64,000 nucleotides of DNA from Cristatella mucedo. Lineage: Eukaryota > Bryozoa > Phylactolaemata > Cristatellidae. Of the stretch, positions 46,105 through 56,969 are shown in pieces. The stretch's first letter is position 1. The number at the start of each line of letters is the position of its first letter. Below the pieces are notes generated by a model, which ran no database searches, was not told where the DNA came from, and worked only from the letters and a program-made list of their open reading frames with translations. A program made the position numbers and the translations under genes. The stretch spans positions 4,034,501-4,098,500 of the forward strand of contig WPIO01000027.1 in assembly GCA_009760855.2 (NCBI GenBank). Reading direction: 5' to 3'.

Positions 46105-47704
46105 ATGTCAAAGAAACCAAACGGCAAGCGCCTCAATGAGTCTCAACGCTGCGAAATCATTTCGAAGCTAAGCAAAGCGTGTGCTCACAGTAAAAGGGTC
46201 ATAGCGCAGGAGTACGACGTTAGTGAAGGCGCCATCCGAAAGATTTAGGAGAACCGTGAAGCGATCCAAGAATGATCTGCCCTGATGGCTGATGAGGCTA
46301 AGGAGAAGAGGTTTCGAGCGTCAGCTGGACGATGTAGGGAGCTTGAGGACATGCTTTTTGTCTGGATTGACAGCATTCGTCGTGCCAGCCTTTCTGTACC
46401 ACCATCCTTCGCCATAGCCAAAGCGAAAAGCATTGCTTCCAGCCTCTCAATTCCGGAATCATATTTTAAGGCATTTTGACAATGGTTAATTTGATTCAGA
46501 GCATGGATTGCAGAAGATTCCAGCATGGATTGCAGATTCAAGCATGGATTGAAGAAGATTCCAGCATGGATTGCAGATTCAAGCATGGACTGCAGAAGAT
46601 TCCAGCATGGATTGCAGATTCAAGCATAGATTGCAGAAGATTCTCTTTCACGGAGGATTGGAAGATTCAAGTGGAAAATTCAAGTGGAAGATTCAAGTGG
46701 ATTCAAAGATTTCAGATTTCAGATAAAAAGATTTAAGTGGAAGATTCAAGCATTGATTGCAGTAGATTCTCCTTCACGGCGACGGAGCAAAAGTCGACTG
46801 GAACGATCTGGAATTGTTGGTGGCTATAGAAAATCTTTTAGCGACTATCGCGAAATATGACCCTGAAAATGTCTACAACATGGACGAGACCGGTTTGTAT
46901 TTTAGATTGCTTCCAAGATATAGTTTCTTATGCTAGACGTGGATATTTCAACCATTAGAGTGAAAAAGGAAGGCGAAAGGTCGAGCTTCTCTGATTTTTT
47001 TCGCCAACAAAACCGGAGCTCACAAAATTTTTTACGCTTTGATAGGAAAACCCAAAGAATCAGCTTGCATTAAGAATTGAGATTAGTCAGCTCCTTATTT
47101 CAATCAAGCGAAAGCTTGGATGGAAGATGATGTAGGAACCTTGTTGGAAGTGGTTCAATGAGCTGTTTTTTCCAGAAGTGAAAACGCTAACCAGATGTCG
47201 CGTTCTATTGCTGATGGACAATGCTCCGGGGCATGTTGAAGCCTTCGAACGCAACAATACTCGAGTTTTTTCTTTCGCACGAGTCACACAAGCTGGAAAT
47301 AGCCTTGTGACATGGGAATAATCACAGCTCTCAATAAGCGATAAAAATATTTGTATCCCAAGGATGTTCTTGAATTTTACGAACTTGAAGAGGAGACGAA
47401 AATTCGAAAGAAAGATCAGGGGCGAAGATTTCGAGGAGGTGCTGCAGGGGTCTTTTACGGGAGCACGCACATGCTCCATGCTGCAAGTTATGTGAAAGAA
47501 GCCAGGGATTCTGTTTCGCCGAGCTCAATCAAAAATGCTTTCGTCAAGGCCGAACTAATGACGTTAGAAATATAACTGGAGGCTGATAGCAATGTTGAAT
47601 ATGTGGGCACCGAACTGGTAAAGGCTTTCGAAACATTAAACTTACCTTTCCCTTCATCAGAGCTGGAAGACTTCGTTCACGTTGATGACGAGAACAACGA
47701 ATAG
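46105..47704 (+). pseudogene. Tigger/pogo-type transposase relic
   Basis: The reading starts at ATG 46105 with MSKKPNGKRLNESQRCEI, then IRKIxENREAIQE and FRASAGRCRELEDMLFVWID. These are the two DNA-binding helix-turn-helix parts (CENPB type) of pogo/Tigger transposases. After an expanded repeat (46487-46745) come DPENVYNMDETGLYF-like (about 46858-46900), LLMDNAPGH (about 47210-47235), a CDMGII-like site and PSSIKNAFVKAELMTLE (47521-47572), parts of the DDE catalytic domain and C-terminus. Stops and frameshifts are numerous. No terminal inverted repeats were identified. Confidence 0.85.
46487..46745. repeat. Minisatellite inside the Tigger relic
   Basis: Alternating 22-base (GCATGGATTGCAGAAGATTC..) and 19-base (GCATGGATTGCAGATTCAA) units make a 41-bp period, about 3.5 copies, followed by shorter GATTCAAGTGGAA repeats. 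The unit resembles the transposase coding segment GATTGCAGTAGATTCTCC at 46754-46771, suggesting expansion from it. Confidence 0.85.
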
Positions 47705-47859
47705 AAAGTTTAAACACAGCGGGCTCTGACAGGTAAGATAAACTTGATCTTGGCCCAGTTACTTCCCAGTGATTTTCGATAGATCATAGTGGATTGCCTT
47801 ATTTGCCCGGGCCATTGCCGTCGATTGCCACGCATTGCCCAAGATTAGACGGTCAGACC

Positions 47860-48540
47860 TGGTTGAAAGGGTTGAAAGTATGTGCTTTCGCAGTTAGATG
47901 TCACATGGAATGAGAATTGGAGCTTGGTGCAGCCAATTTCTCGCTTCGACTAATTCGCCAGACAATACTTGGCCTCCAATTCCGACAGCTGGCCACTTGA
48001 CTGCGGCCCATAACCATTTGTCCGACCTGACGGTCACCGCCGTCATCATCCGTCCACTGCCGTTCTCTTTACGTAACGCCTCATACCTCGTGGTTTTGCA
48101 GTGAGCTCCGCTAGTTATTCTTTTTCATTCGACTACACGTGACGGGACCTCATTCGTCAGCTACTTTGTAGACTTGATTTCTAATGGCCTTCATCCCGCA
48201 TTTACAACCCTCAGCTCAGGCCACTGGTTATTAATCTTGCGACTATGCCCAACCTTCGAGGGGCCTGATGCTGGAGCGTCACGCATTGACGCAGGTAGCT
48301 GCCTCACCCCAGTCGGCTGACGCCCTTGGAACTTCACCTCGCGGACGTGCGTCAGTGCATCGTCCCGTCAGACGCCACAACGCCGACGTCTGTCCTTGAG
48401 AACTCTCCTTAAAGGTGAGTGGACAGGTACCAATCAAGTGAAACACATGTCCGCATGTCGGATGCGCACTGTCACTTATGAAATAAAGATTTCCACGGTT
48501 TTCGTTTCGCTACACGCCTGTGGTACACTCTTATAAATTT
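47860..48540 (+). mobile_element. LTR-like fragment ending before a primer-binding-like site
   Basis: The block is CpG-rich, carries AATAAAG at about 48481-48487, and ends with TGTGGTACACTCTTATAAA followed by TTTGGTATCAGTCGTGC. The TTGGTATCAG word resembles the start of a primer binding site used by Gypsy elements. The left border and gag are not clear. Confidence 0.35.
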
Positions 48541-48699
48541 GGTATCAGTCGTGCTTGGCTGAGCTGAACGATTCAGCCGCACACTGCCTACGGAAAATGT
48601 GCCGCCAGTCTGGCAAACAGCCCGAATGACCATTCTCGCTTGTCATCTAACCGTTTCCGTTTCGCAAGGTTAACACTTTGGGGAGCCCATGATTCATTC

Positions 48700-49440
48700 T
48701 CAACTTTCTTAAAATTCTTATTCATTGCCTACAAAGAGAGTTAGTTATCTCATGACTCTATACTTTCTGTTAAATATTATATTTTATTAATGCAAATTCG
48801 TATACTAACGCAGCGTCTAGCGACATAAGCAGCTGGCAACTGCTGCACTGTCTTCACACTAATCCTTACTAATTAAAGCAAGAAAGTCCGCCCGTCCTTT
48901 CGACATGCAGCAAGATGGCGAGAAAGTCCGTTCTTCCGTCGCGAGGCAAGATAGCGGAGCGATGCCTTCCGTAATCGGTACTCCCAGAGCCTGAGACCCA
49001 ATGCAGGCATGTTTCAATTATGGGATTTCGTTTTAAGCATTGCAAACATTTCCTTCACATATCGATGCCCTCTTCCTCTCCTTTATCATTCACTTCCGCC
49101 CAGGTTATTCAGAAGTTTCCATAACGTGGCAAGACGTCTTTTATCCTGCGCATCTTTGTCGCCCCTAAATACGGTGACTTCCCATTCGAGTGGCGAATGC
49201 GACAGTTTCTCGTACGCATATATTTCACCATGAAAATCAACAAATCACAGGACCAGACGCTCAAACTCGCTAGAGTCTTTCTCTGGGAGGATGTTTTCAC
49301 TCATGAGCAACTCTACGTGACCGCTTCACGGGTCAGTCGCCCGGATAACAATCCGCTTCGAGCTCAAACGCCATCCAGATTCTAGGAAAACTAAAACGTG
49401 TACCGAGAGGTAAAAGACGAGTAAATTTATGTAAAATACT
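48700..49440 (+). pseudogene. Helitron helicase C-terminal relic, copy 1
   Basis: At 49218-49350 the text reads YFTMKINKSQDQTLKLARVF, EDVFTHEQLYVTASRVSRPD. This corresponds to the Pif1-like helicase motif (AMTINKSQGQTL...GQLYVALSRV) at the end of Helitron RepHel proteins. Upstream frames carry the SxNTVTSHSSGEC-type text that in another frame reads as the PLxxxDFPFEW segment. It is broken, with no Rep domain seen. Confidence 0.75.
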
Positions 49441-49552
49441 GAATTTCTACTAAGACTCAGCGAAGTGAGTCCAGAGGCTCACTCGTTCCTATTCATTAAA
49501 ACAAGAGAGTCCGTCCTTCCGTCTAGCGACGAGATGGCGCAGCATTAAAAAA

Positions 49553-49717
49553 ATACCTGATTTAACAGCATCTTTTGTATAGCGACAGAAGAGCCTTTAC
49601 GGCCATCACCACCACTTGCAGTGGCGATAAAGAATCGCTCATCGCAGGATTCGAACCCACGACCTCGGGGCCAAGGTCGTGAAAGCGACCGCCTTACCTA
49701 GTGAGCCGTTACGGCTC
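49553..49717 (-). repeat. SINE1 copy, reverse, inside Helitron-derived DNA
   Basis: Tail side CCTGATTTAACAGCATCTTT, middle CACTTGCAGTGGCGATAAAG, inverted B box AGGATTCGAACCCACGAC, head side CGCCTTACCTAGTGAGCCGT. Confidence 0.83.
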
Positions 49718-50279
49718 GTCTTCCGCGAACAGTGCTTCCGGAGCCGGAGCCAGAGCCAGAGCCAGTGACCTAGTGCAGACATAATTCAATTATGGGGTTT
49801 CGTTTTACATATTACGCTCCGTCATCAAGTTTTCCCTATTAGTTAAAGAAAGAAACTCCGCCATTCAGTCACGCGGCGAGATGGCGTAGCGTAGTCTTCC
49901 GTGTCTTCTTTCAAGACGGACATTGTGGAGTGCAGACCTGAGGAGTACCTTTGTATCCGCTATAATGCTCCGAAAGATTACGGGCCATGCAGAGCAATGA
50001 CAAGACGCAAGCAAAGTGACACAATATTCTTCGGTGGACAATGTGAAGAGCTACGATAGACGAAAGCAATGTTATATACTCTTATCCCTCGGTGGCGAAA
50101 ATTATCGGCGCGTCGTTGAAAAGTCACAATTATGGGCTAGCGCGGAAGTATGTCGACTTCGTGAGAACATGCACGTGCGGTAGAGTGGCGTTGTAAATGC
50201 TGAAGCGGAGAGCTACGCCACTTGGCTACTTCAACTCGGCAACGGAACACTTCATTTGGCTCCCGGACAAAGCGACCCT

Positions 50280-50420
50280 ACGATAATAATAATAATAATA
50301 ACATAATTGATATAGCGCCTTTAGAGAACTCGATCTCTTTTTAGGCACCTTATATTTGCTGCAAAAGAAGCACGATCGAATGGTTAGTGGTTGCATACTC
50401 ACTGAAAACATGCACAACAA
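50280..50420 (-). repeat. LINE family B 3' tail
   Basis: AATAATAATAATAATAACAT, then TATAGCGCCTTTAGAGAACT, TCGATCTCTTTTTAGGCACC and AGCACGATCGAATGGTTAGT. Short, 5' truncated. Confidence 0.75.
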
Positions 50421-50429
50421 GGTTACGAT

Positions 50430-51200
50430 CGTCGAGCTTCATCGAGAATGATGCAAGAATGCTTCCATCATTGACCTTATCGATTGAACGTTTCCTGGCC
50501 TTTCCACTTCTTTCTCTGATCAACGTTGGCTGTCAAGATGATGCATTTTTGCTCCGAAGAATACGGTGGTCGATGCAATTAACAAAGGATGTACCAAACG
50601 CATCCGGGGCGTGGCGTCGGTTTTTCGTAGCGTGGCTGCGAAAGTTGACGCTGAAAACGAGATAGGAATTCCTCCGGAGTATCTTAATACTCTCACCCCG
50701 TCCGGGCTTCCGCCTCACGAGCTCTCGCTCAAACCAGACATGCCCATTATATTTTTGCAAAATATAAACCCAAGAAGTGACGCTGCAACGGCATAAGGCT
50801 CATATTCCGCAATGGGCATCGCGGTCATGTTTTAGAAGCCTTTATCATTGGCGGGCCAATTCGATGGCAACGTTGTCTTTACCACCAGCATCGCTCTCGC
50901 CACTAAGGACGGCGACTTTCCATTCTAGTGGCGAATTAAAAAATTACCATACGCATATCTTTAGCCACGACAATCGACACACAATGTCAGACGCTCGAAC
51001 TCGCTGGACTTTCCTGAGGATGTTTTCGCTAATGGGCAGCTCTATGAGGCCGCTTCGCGGGCCAGTCATCCGGATAACATTCGCTTCGCGCTCAAACGCC
51101 ATTCAGATTCTACGAAGACTAAAAAGTCGTGTACCGAGAGGTAATAGATGTGTAAATGTATGTGTATTTCTACTACGACTCAGCGAAGCTTGTCTGCAGG
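50430..51200 (+). pseudogene. Helitron helicase relic, copy 2
   Basis: 50566-50796 reads VDAINKGCTKRIRGVASVFR, then GIPPEYLNTLTPSGLPPHEL and MPIIFLQNINPRS. These are the conserved segments before the last helicase motifs of Helitron proteins. The text continues, frame-shifted, with an LEAFIIGGP segment (about 50830) and ISLATTIDTQCQTLELAGL (decayed NKSQGQTL). The best-preserved Helitron stretch in the window, but not intact. Confidence 0.8.
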
Positions 51201-51360
51201 CTTACTCATATTACTAATGAAGCGCATAATCTGCGACCCTGTCTGCGAACATTTCATCACTGGATCGACAGGTTTGATCCTTACATCGGTATCTTTCACA
51301 CGAGGACCGATGATTATTCCCGGGCGTATTTCACTCGCGGGCCTCCTTCGCACTGCAGGA

Positions 51361-51530
51361 TGAGCCGTGATGGCACACTAGGTAAGGCGGTTGCTTTCAC
51401 GACCTCGGTCCCGAGGTCGTGGGTTCGATTCCTGCGGTGGGCGATTCTGTATCGCCACTGCAAGCGGTGGTGATAGCCGTAAAGGCTCTTCTGTCGCTAT
51501 AAGAAAAGAGGCTGTTTAATCAGCTAAGAT
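51361..51530 (+). repeat. SINE1 copy, nearly intact
   Basis: Head TGAGCCGTGATGGCACACTA, B box GGGTTCGATTCCTG, 3' part GGTGATAGCCGTAAAGGCTC and end GGCTGTTTAATCAGCTAAGA, followed by a TTATTATTTATTTATTTA stretch. Confidence 0.87.
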
Positions 51531-52729
51531 TTATTATTTATTTATTTAGGATGGACATAGCAGAGAAGCACGACTCTCACTGGACACTGAAACCCATGCG
51601 TGTACCGAATGGATTCGCTGAAAGCGTGGGGCGTGGTACTGCAGAGAGCGGAAATGCTCTACATGGCGACCGCAGCAGCGCTAGTCTTTTGAAAGCTCGC
51701 AGCTTGCGTACGTTCTGTACTAAGTTATGCACTAAACTTGTCAGCTCTAGTACGTGGAAAATTGTTTGAAGTGCATTTTCTGGTGCTGGATGTAACATCT
51801 GCGTCCAGCTGGCGCTGATAGAATGCCGCTGACTTTGGCGTCTTGAGTCGCGATGGACCATTGTGGTCGGTATGTTGGTTGGTTTACTTATTAGTCAGTC
51901 TTGTTTCTCAGTCTTTTATATGCATCATGAAATTTGAATTTGGCTGTGGTTGTACAATTACTTGTTAGATTCGACACTACCCTGTTTTGGTATCCATTTC
52001 GGTTGCAGGTTCTCATTTGGCATGTGATGCGTACAATAGCATTTATAGGATGCCTCGCCATCTTAGTGAAGAGTGCGTGGAAATCGCTGTTGGTGATTCT
52101 GATGTATTACTTTTTTTCGATATCACTCACGTTCTATAACAAAAGCATGATAATGGTAGGTATAGTCTTTCCAGGGTGCCAGCTATGACCAGCTTGTACG
52201 TTTATGTGGTGCACCAAAATCCGTGTTCGCTTGACTCGCCACGCAGTCATATTATGCTTTTAGGACTACCAGTTTCCACTCATATTCACGTCGGTGCATC
52301 TTGTAAGCAAGTTTTTGATCTCTTGGTCTGTGAGAAGCATCTTAGAATGCAGATCACACCAGCAAAGAGTTATTTTGCCATGGAATGTCTACTTAAAACA
52401 ATTGTCTCTTACTGGTAAGCACTTGCCTGTCATGGGCTGCATTGGGTTTCGCTTCGTGCTGTCTGGCATCATGTCTGTCGTGGTAGCTGGTGTTAAGTAG
52501 TTCTGATAGTGACATGTAGATGCCTCTGTAGTAGACAATTTGTTAAAAGCTCTTTTTTATGTTTAAGCATACCTAGTTAGGTGTTTAGCGAATGTCATTA
52601 GTCACCTGTGTTACGTTACTGTCTCCAGCTGCAGCAGCGCTAGTGATCTCACGGTGACACGGAGACACGAGAGGGCGAGCGTAATCGGTTAACGAGACTA
52701 CTTCTGTATTCCCTAGCTGGGTACATTTA
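51531..52729. other. Intergenic, nothing recognised
   Basis: Open stretches (for example 51934-52188 plus) have hydrophobic character but no motif or context and are not supported. Confidence 0.45.
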
Positions 52730-52927
52730 TGAGCTGGGGCTGACCACAGATACGTGAGTGCATCTGTGGTGGGCCACATGCTGACGTCAAGGGCTGCTTG
52801 GTTCAACCGCCAGCCGCAGGTGGGTATCTGTGGTGGGCCACATGCTGACGTCAAAGGCTGCTTGGTTCACCCACCCACCACAGGCGGGCATATACTAGCA
52901 GCCTATAAGCAGCAGGCTCACACAACA
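52730..52927 (-). repeat. 3' LTR of the small element
   Basis: Starts TGAGCTGGGGCTGACC on the plus strand and ends CTCACACAACA. It contains two tandem versions of a unit of about 74 bp with GTGGGCCACATGCTGACGTC at 52769 and again at 52833. Confidence 0.85.
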
Positions 52928-53039
52928 TCCCTTCCCCCATAGATTGTCAAAGGCTGAACCACCAGCTGCAGGCAGGGTATACATCGCGGCCGAGAAGCCA
53001 CAGGTGCACACAACATCCCTTCCCCCTAGTAAATAGATA

Positions 53040-53575
53040 TCAGTCCGCCAGCCTGACAGGGGGGCAGCGCTCGTGGCCCGAAACTGTCACCTCCATTCGA
53101 GCCTCGATGGCCGGTCGCATGCGCTCATCGCCCGCCGATCTCGCATTCCAAACACTACTGCGGCTCATGATGGCCTCACCGTTCTCGGAGTTCCACTCCG
53201 CCGAGTCGATTTCGCGGTCGTGCTGCTCTGCGCTCAGCACCAAGACGCTCTCGCAGGTGCTCTTCACCGCCGAAATGAGCGAGGCTCGCTGCTTCGCTCG
53301 CAGGCAACCTGCACCTCGTCGCAGGCTATTGTCGCCTTGCCGTCGACTGCTATCTCGCGGTGCACTTCGGCGCTCTGCGCAGAAACGCTCGTGTGGGTGC
53401 TCTTCATCACCGAGACGCTCTCGGCGCTGCTCTCCAAATCGAAGAAGCTGTCGATGCTGAGCTCTGTGGCCAAGACGTCGCTCTCTCGGGCACTCTTTGC
53501 CGAGGAGATGCTCTCCGCCGCTACGACGCTCTCATTGCTGCACTTCTCTACCGAGATGTCGCTCGCTTAGGCCGC
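53040..53575 (-). pseudogene. Ser/Glu/Ala-rich repeat region of the small LTR element
   Basis: Minus-strand text after a stop near 53570 reads SDISVEKCSNESVVAAESIS and continues with similar units, for example KSTHTSVSAQSAEVHREI and, after a frameshift, KSTCESVLVLSAEQHDREI. The near-repeat of K-S-T-x-x-S-V...S-A-E-x-H/D-R-E-I shows internal duplication. No known domain. Plus-strand open frames in the same stretch look like shadows. Confidence 0.45.
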
Positions 53576-53654
53576 CTTCACCTTTTCACAGGCAACTATC
53601 GCCTTGCCGCTGCCCACTACCGCCTCACCGCTGGAAGCCGTCGCATGCTGCACC

Positions 53655-54222
53655 TCATTCGTCTCCAGCTGTTGCCGCTGCGCACTTACATTTTTCTGGC
53701 GCTCTTCGGCTGCTGTGGCTACAATGTCGGAAGCGGTCCCATACCCGCTTCCTCCACCGGTATTGCAGTCGGATAGCTGCAGCAGCCGAATGAGTTCCGC
53801 TCATCTTTCTGAATCTTGCGGGCAGTTGACAGTGGGGTTGACCGGTGATGCAGCTGGCTCGTCGGCTTGCTCCGGTCTCGGCTCCGGCGAGCTGCTCCTG
53901 CTCCAGCCGAAACCTCTCGGCCTCAAGCTCGGCCTCCTCATCCGTCAACCACGAGAAGATTAGGATTAATTCATTTCGTAGCTTGTGGTAATCTTGTTTA
54001 ACGTCGGCTGGCTGACCACCCCAACGGTGTATGGCGTTATCGCCCAGACACTCTGGCACAACATGTTTCAGTGGCATCAGAATCTTTAGCCTTGCTACTG
54101 CCTTCTCAAGCATTAGAAGCCAAGGCATAAAGTCTGGTCCGCCGTTAAACATTTCGTACCTCAGTATAGTCGTTCCATCTAGACCACAGAAGGTCTGGTA
54201 CTCTTTTCGGCTCGAGTAACAT
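53655..54222 (-). CDS. Gag-like protein of small LTR element, partial
   Basis: The minus-strand frame is open from inside the 5' LTR to 53655. After the LTR it reads LDGTTILRYEMFNGGPDFMP, WLLMLEKAVARLKILMPLKH and LRNELILIFSWLTDEEAELE, with an acidic coiled-coil-like end. The FxGxxDFxxWLxxxEKA pattern resembles the N-terminal part of Gypsy-type Gag proteins. A frameshift near 53700 probably moves the true reading to AAEERQKNVSAQRQQL and later Ser-rich repeats down to about 53040. No zinc knuckle was seen. Gag identity is a pattern call. Confidence 0.5.
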
Positions 54223-54225
54223 ATA

Positions 54226-54426
54226 TGAGCTGGGGCTGACCACAGATACGCGAGTGCATCTGTGGTGGGCCACATGCTGACGTCAAGGGCTGCTTGGTTC
54301 AACCGCCAGCCGCAGGTGGGTATCTGTGGTGGGCCACATGCTGACGTCAAAGGCTGCTTGGTTCACCCACCCACCACAGGCGGGCATATACTAGCGGCCT
54401 GGAAGCAGCAGCAGGCTCACACAACA
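54226..54426 (-). repeat. 5' LTR of the small element
   Basis: Same sequence as 52730-52927 with only a few differences, for example CTAGCGGCCTGGAAGCAGCA against CTAGCAGCCTATAAGCAGCA. The near identity points to a recent insertion. Confidence 0.85.
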
Positions 54427-55939
54427 GCTGTCACGGACGATGGTTTTCCGAGGAGGTTGTGTCCTGGCTTATCAGCTGCATGCGTATTCAAGTCTCGGCT
54501 GAGCCATCAGGTCGATGATGACTCAAACCCACCATGCCTGGTATATGAAGAGCTGAGATGGCAGTGATTGATGCACAACTAAGAGTAATAGAGGTAGCTA
54601 GTCTGTCTTTTGGTCTGGTAATGTTTGGGTAGAGATAAGATGATCGTAGTTACCTATGTATCCAGTGATATCACTAGCAGTAAGCTCTCGTATGGTAAAG
54701 CAACCTAGCTGGGTGAATGGCTGTTAGCACAAGGGTGACTGCACTTCAAGGCTTCTCCTGGGAAATTCTGCTGTTTAAGAGTAGCTTACGTTTGGTGGTT
54801 TGTACCTCACTGGTTCTTGAGACAAAAGACAAACCCTACAGAAAGACTAAGGCAGAGAGAGAGACCGCCATGTAAGCAGACACACGTCATGCCCAACAGG
54901 AGGGATCAGTTATCGGTCTGTATTTTGTAACAACGAATAGCCAGCTGGATTCTCCTCATGATGAAAAGTGGAATGTGGGAATTGTGATTCTTTGGCTTGC
55001 CCTGTTCATTTTGCTGCCCGCACCTTTGCAGGTGACATCGTATCGAGTTGCCAGTTTTTAAGGTGTGTAGTGGCTCTATCGTACGAACGTTAATGAGAGT
55101 CGATAGGTTTTGAGGTTTCTAGCTGATGCCAAGTGTTGCCGACAAGCTGCTTGGCCAACGCAGAGAGCTTCAGTGGTTGTCTAACAATGTCCTCTGGAAT
55201 GGCTCTTTTCAGCCAAGAAGCTCTGCAGGATTATTGGACTTTGGTTTCTGCTTGAGTATACTGAGTTTAAGGGTGACTTGGCTATTGGTGCAGGCAACTG
55301 CAGGGCGTGAGGTGCCAGAGTCAGCCTAAGTGCGTGCCAGAGTGCGTGCCTCGACATTGGCTGCAGTGGCTCAGCAGCTCGGGTGCAGGCTCGCAGGAGT
55401 GATGACTGCCAAAGGCATATTGATTGAGGCAACATAGAGACGGCACAGAGGGGCTCGAAGGACTGGCTGCTTGCAGTCCTGGAAAAATCTGAAGCCCACT
55501 GCATTGCCTGAGGATACTATGGGAGTTAGGGTGAAAGCTGCAGTGCCAGGTAGAGTGAAAGCTTGTGGTTTTGGCCACCCACTTCCTAGCCGAAGTCTCC
55601 TAGTCCACATTTCCCTCATGAATTAACAAACGAATGGTAAATGAAATAAGGAAATGCACGTAGGATGAGTGAAAGAATGAATGACCTTTTTTAATCCCAT
55701 TGTCGTGCACTTTTAACTTTGCATTATTTTTTCAGTGAGCTGGAGGTTAACTTCCTTAACCGTCTGCATTCAGCCATAATGAGTTGCCTTATCCATTGCA
55801 TATCTATGCGATCTTGAGCTGGGTTGTAGCTTAGCCACCCACGGTGTAGGTGGTGACAATACGTGGGGATCGAAGGATGTGTGATGCCAGATGCAGACAC
55901 ATGCCAGCTGCACCTTTCTGCGTTGTTTGGGTGAGATTT
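54427..55939. other. Intergenic, nothing recognised
   Basis: No supported gene or known repeat in 1.5 kb. Overlapping open stretches on the minus strand at 55181-55619 lack motifs. Confidence 0.45.
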
Positions 55940-56265
55940 AATTAGCTGTGCCTCGAACCAAACTCAAATCCTTTGGGAGGTCACTGAAGCCTAAAACTCT
56001 CTCCTTACTGATGTCACAACGTCCCCTTACTTGACGACATTTAAAAAGAAGCTAAAAGTGCTTACACCCCTATGGCACTTGCTGGGTCTTTATATTACCA
56101 CTAACCTTCTGTATACTACCCTATATATGTTGAGACTGAGCATTCTACCACTAACCATGTTTCAAGCTTTCTTTACAGCATGTGTGAAGTGCATAGAACG
56201 ATGTTAAGCTCTCCGAGGGCATTACACACATGTATTATTATTATGATTATTATTATTAGACTGCA
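55940..56265 (+). repeat. LINE family B 3' end
   Basis: C-terminal text SLTDVTTSPYLTTFKKKLKV-like near 56005-56060, then UTR and tail AGTGCATAGAACGATGTTAA, GCTCTCCGAGGGCATTACAC, ending ATTATTATTATTAG. Confidence 0.75.
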
Positions 56266-56969
56266 ATTTAGAGGTTTCCACTTGCCGGTGTGAAGTATTT
56301 TCGGCAGAAATATTATTCTAAGACGACACGTCCAGACCCTTGTCATAGTCACAAAACGACCTCGTGTGTTTTTAGCCTGGCTCGTCCGTGTAGCTACTGA
56401 AAAAGTTAGGGCTTGTGTGCCTTCTCAGTTGGTAGGCAATGCACATTATCACCGAGTAGCTTTGAGGTAAACTCATAACAGTAATCAGGTGGAATTTTTG
56501 TGTGAAGCCTACATGGTAAACGTATCCCTACATGGTCGAGTCTGCTTCAGCATATGGTTTAGGCAATGCAGTCCTGTTGTCTTGGCAGAGTTGCAATGAA
56601 TCAAGAAAATACTCATGTTGAATCGTTCTGGTGATTGGAATTTTTGATGATGCCTGAACAGACACGACTCTATAGTGACATATTTTATTTGAAGCATACC
56701 GGATTCTTATGCTCTAAACTGATCACAGTGCTCATTCTTCTCGGATTGATGTGGAAATCGCAGATATGTAATGCCGCCGATAAGGTGAGGGTTAAGCTGG
56801 GAAATAGCCAATACCATTATAACTGAGTGTTAGTACTGCTGACTCCTGGGATTGATTCTGGTACTTTTTCACGCAAGCCAAGCAAATGGTTGTTTCCCAG
56901 TTGCCGCAAAATAATACAGCATTTCGCGGGTAAGCCTGAAAGTCCTTGGTTCCAATGACAACTCATTCA
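56266..56969. other. Intergenic, nothing recognised
   Basis: No supported feature in about 700 bp. Confidence 0.4.

Larger units (their letters stand above)
52730..54426 (-). mobile_element. Small LTR retrotransposon with gag-like ORF only
   Basis: Two direct repeats (52730-52927 and 54226-54426) are nearly identical and have TG...CA borders. A purine tract (GGGGGAAGGGA on the minus strand, 52938-52928) sits exactly inside the left repeat, so the left repeat is the 3' LTR and the element runs on the minus strand. The 1.3-kb interior holds a gag-like frame and Ser/Glu/Val/Ala-rich text, and no protease, RT or integrase is seen. Total about 1.7 kb. The outer flanks do not show a matching target duplication. 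It fits a gag-only terminal-repeat element moved by another element's enzymes. Confidence 0.7.

Noticed and set aside
46497-46640. CRISPR-like spaced repeats
   Set aside because: The units are directly adjacent with a 41-bp period and no unique spacers, inside a eukaryotic transposon relic.
53073-53776. Plus-strand open frames inside the small LTR element
   Set aside because: The purine tract fixes the element on the minus strand, and the minus frames show the peptide repeats.
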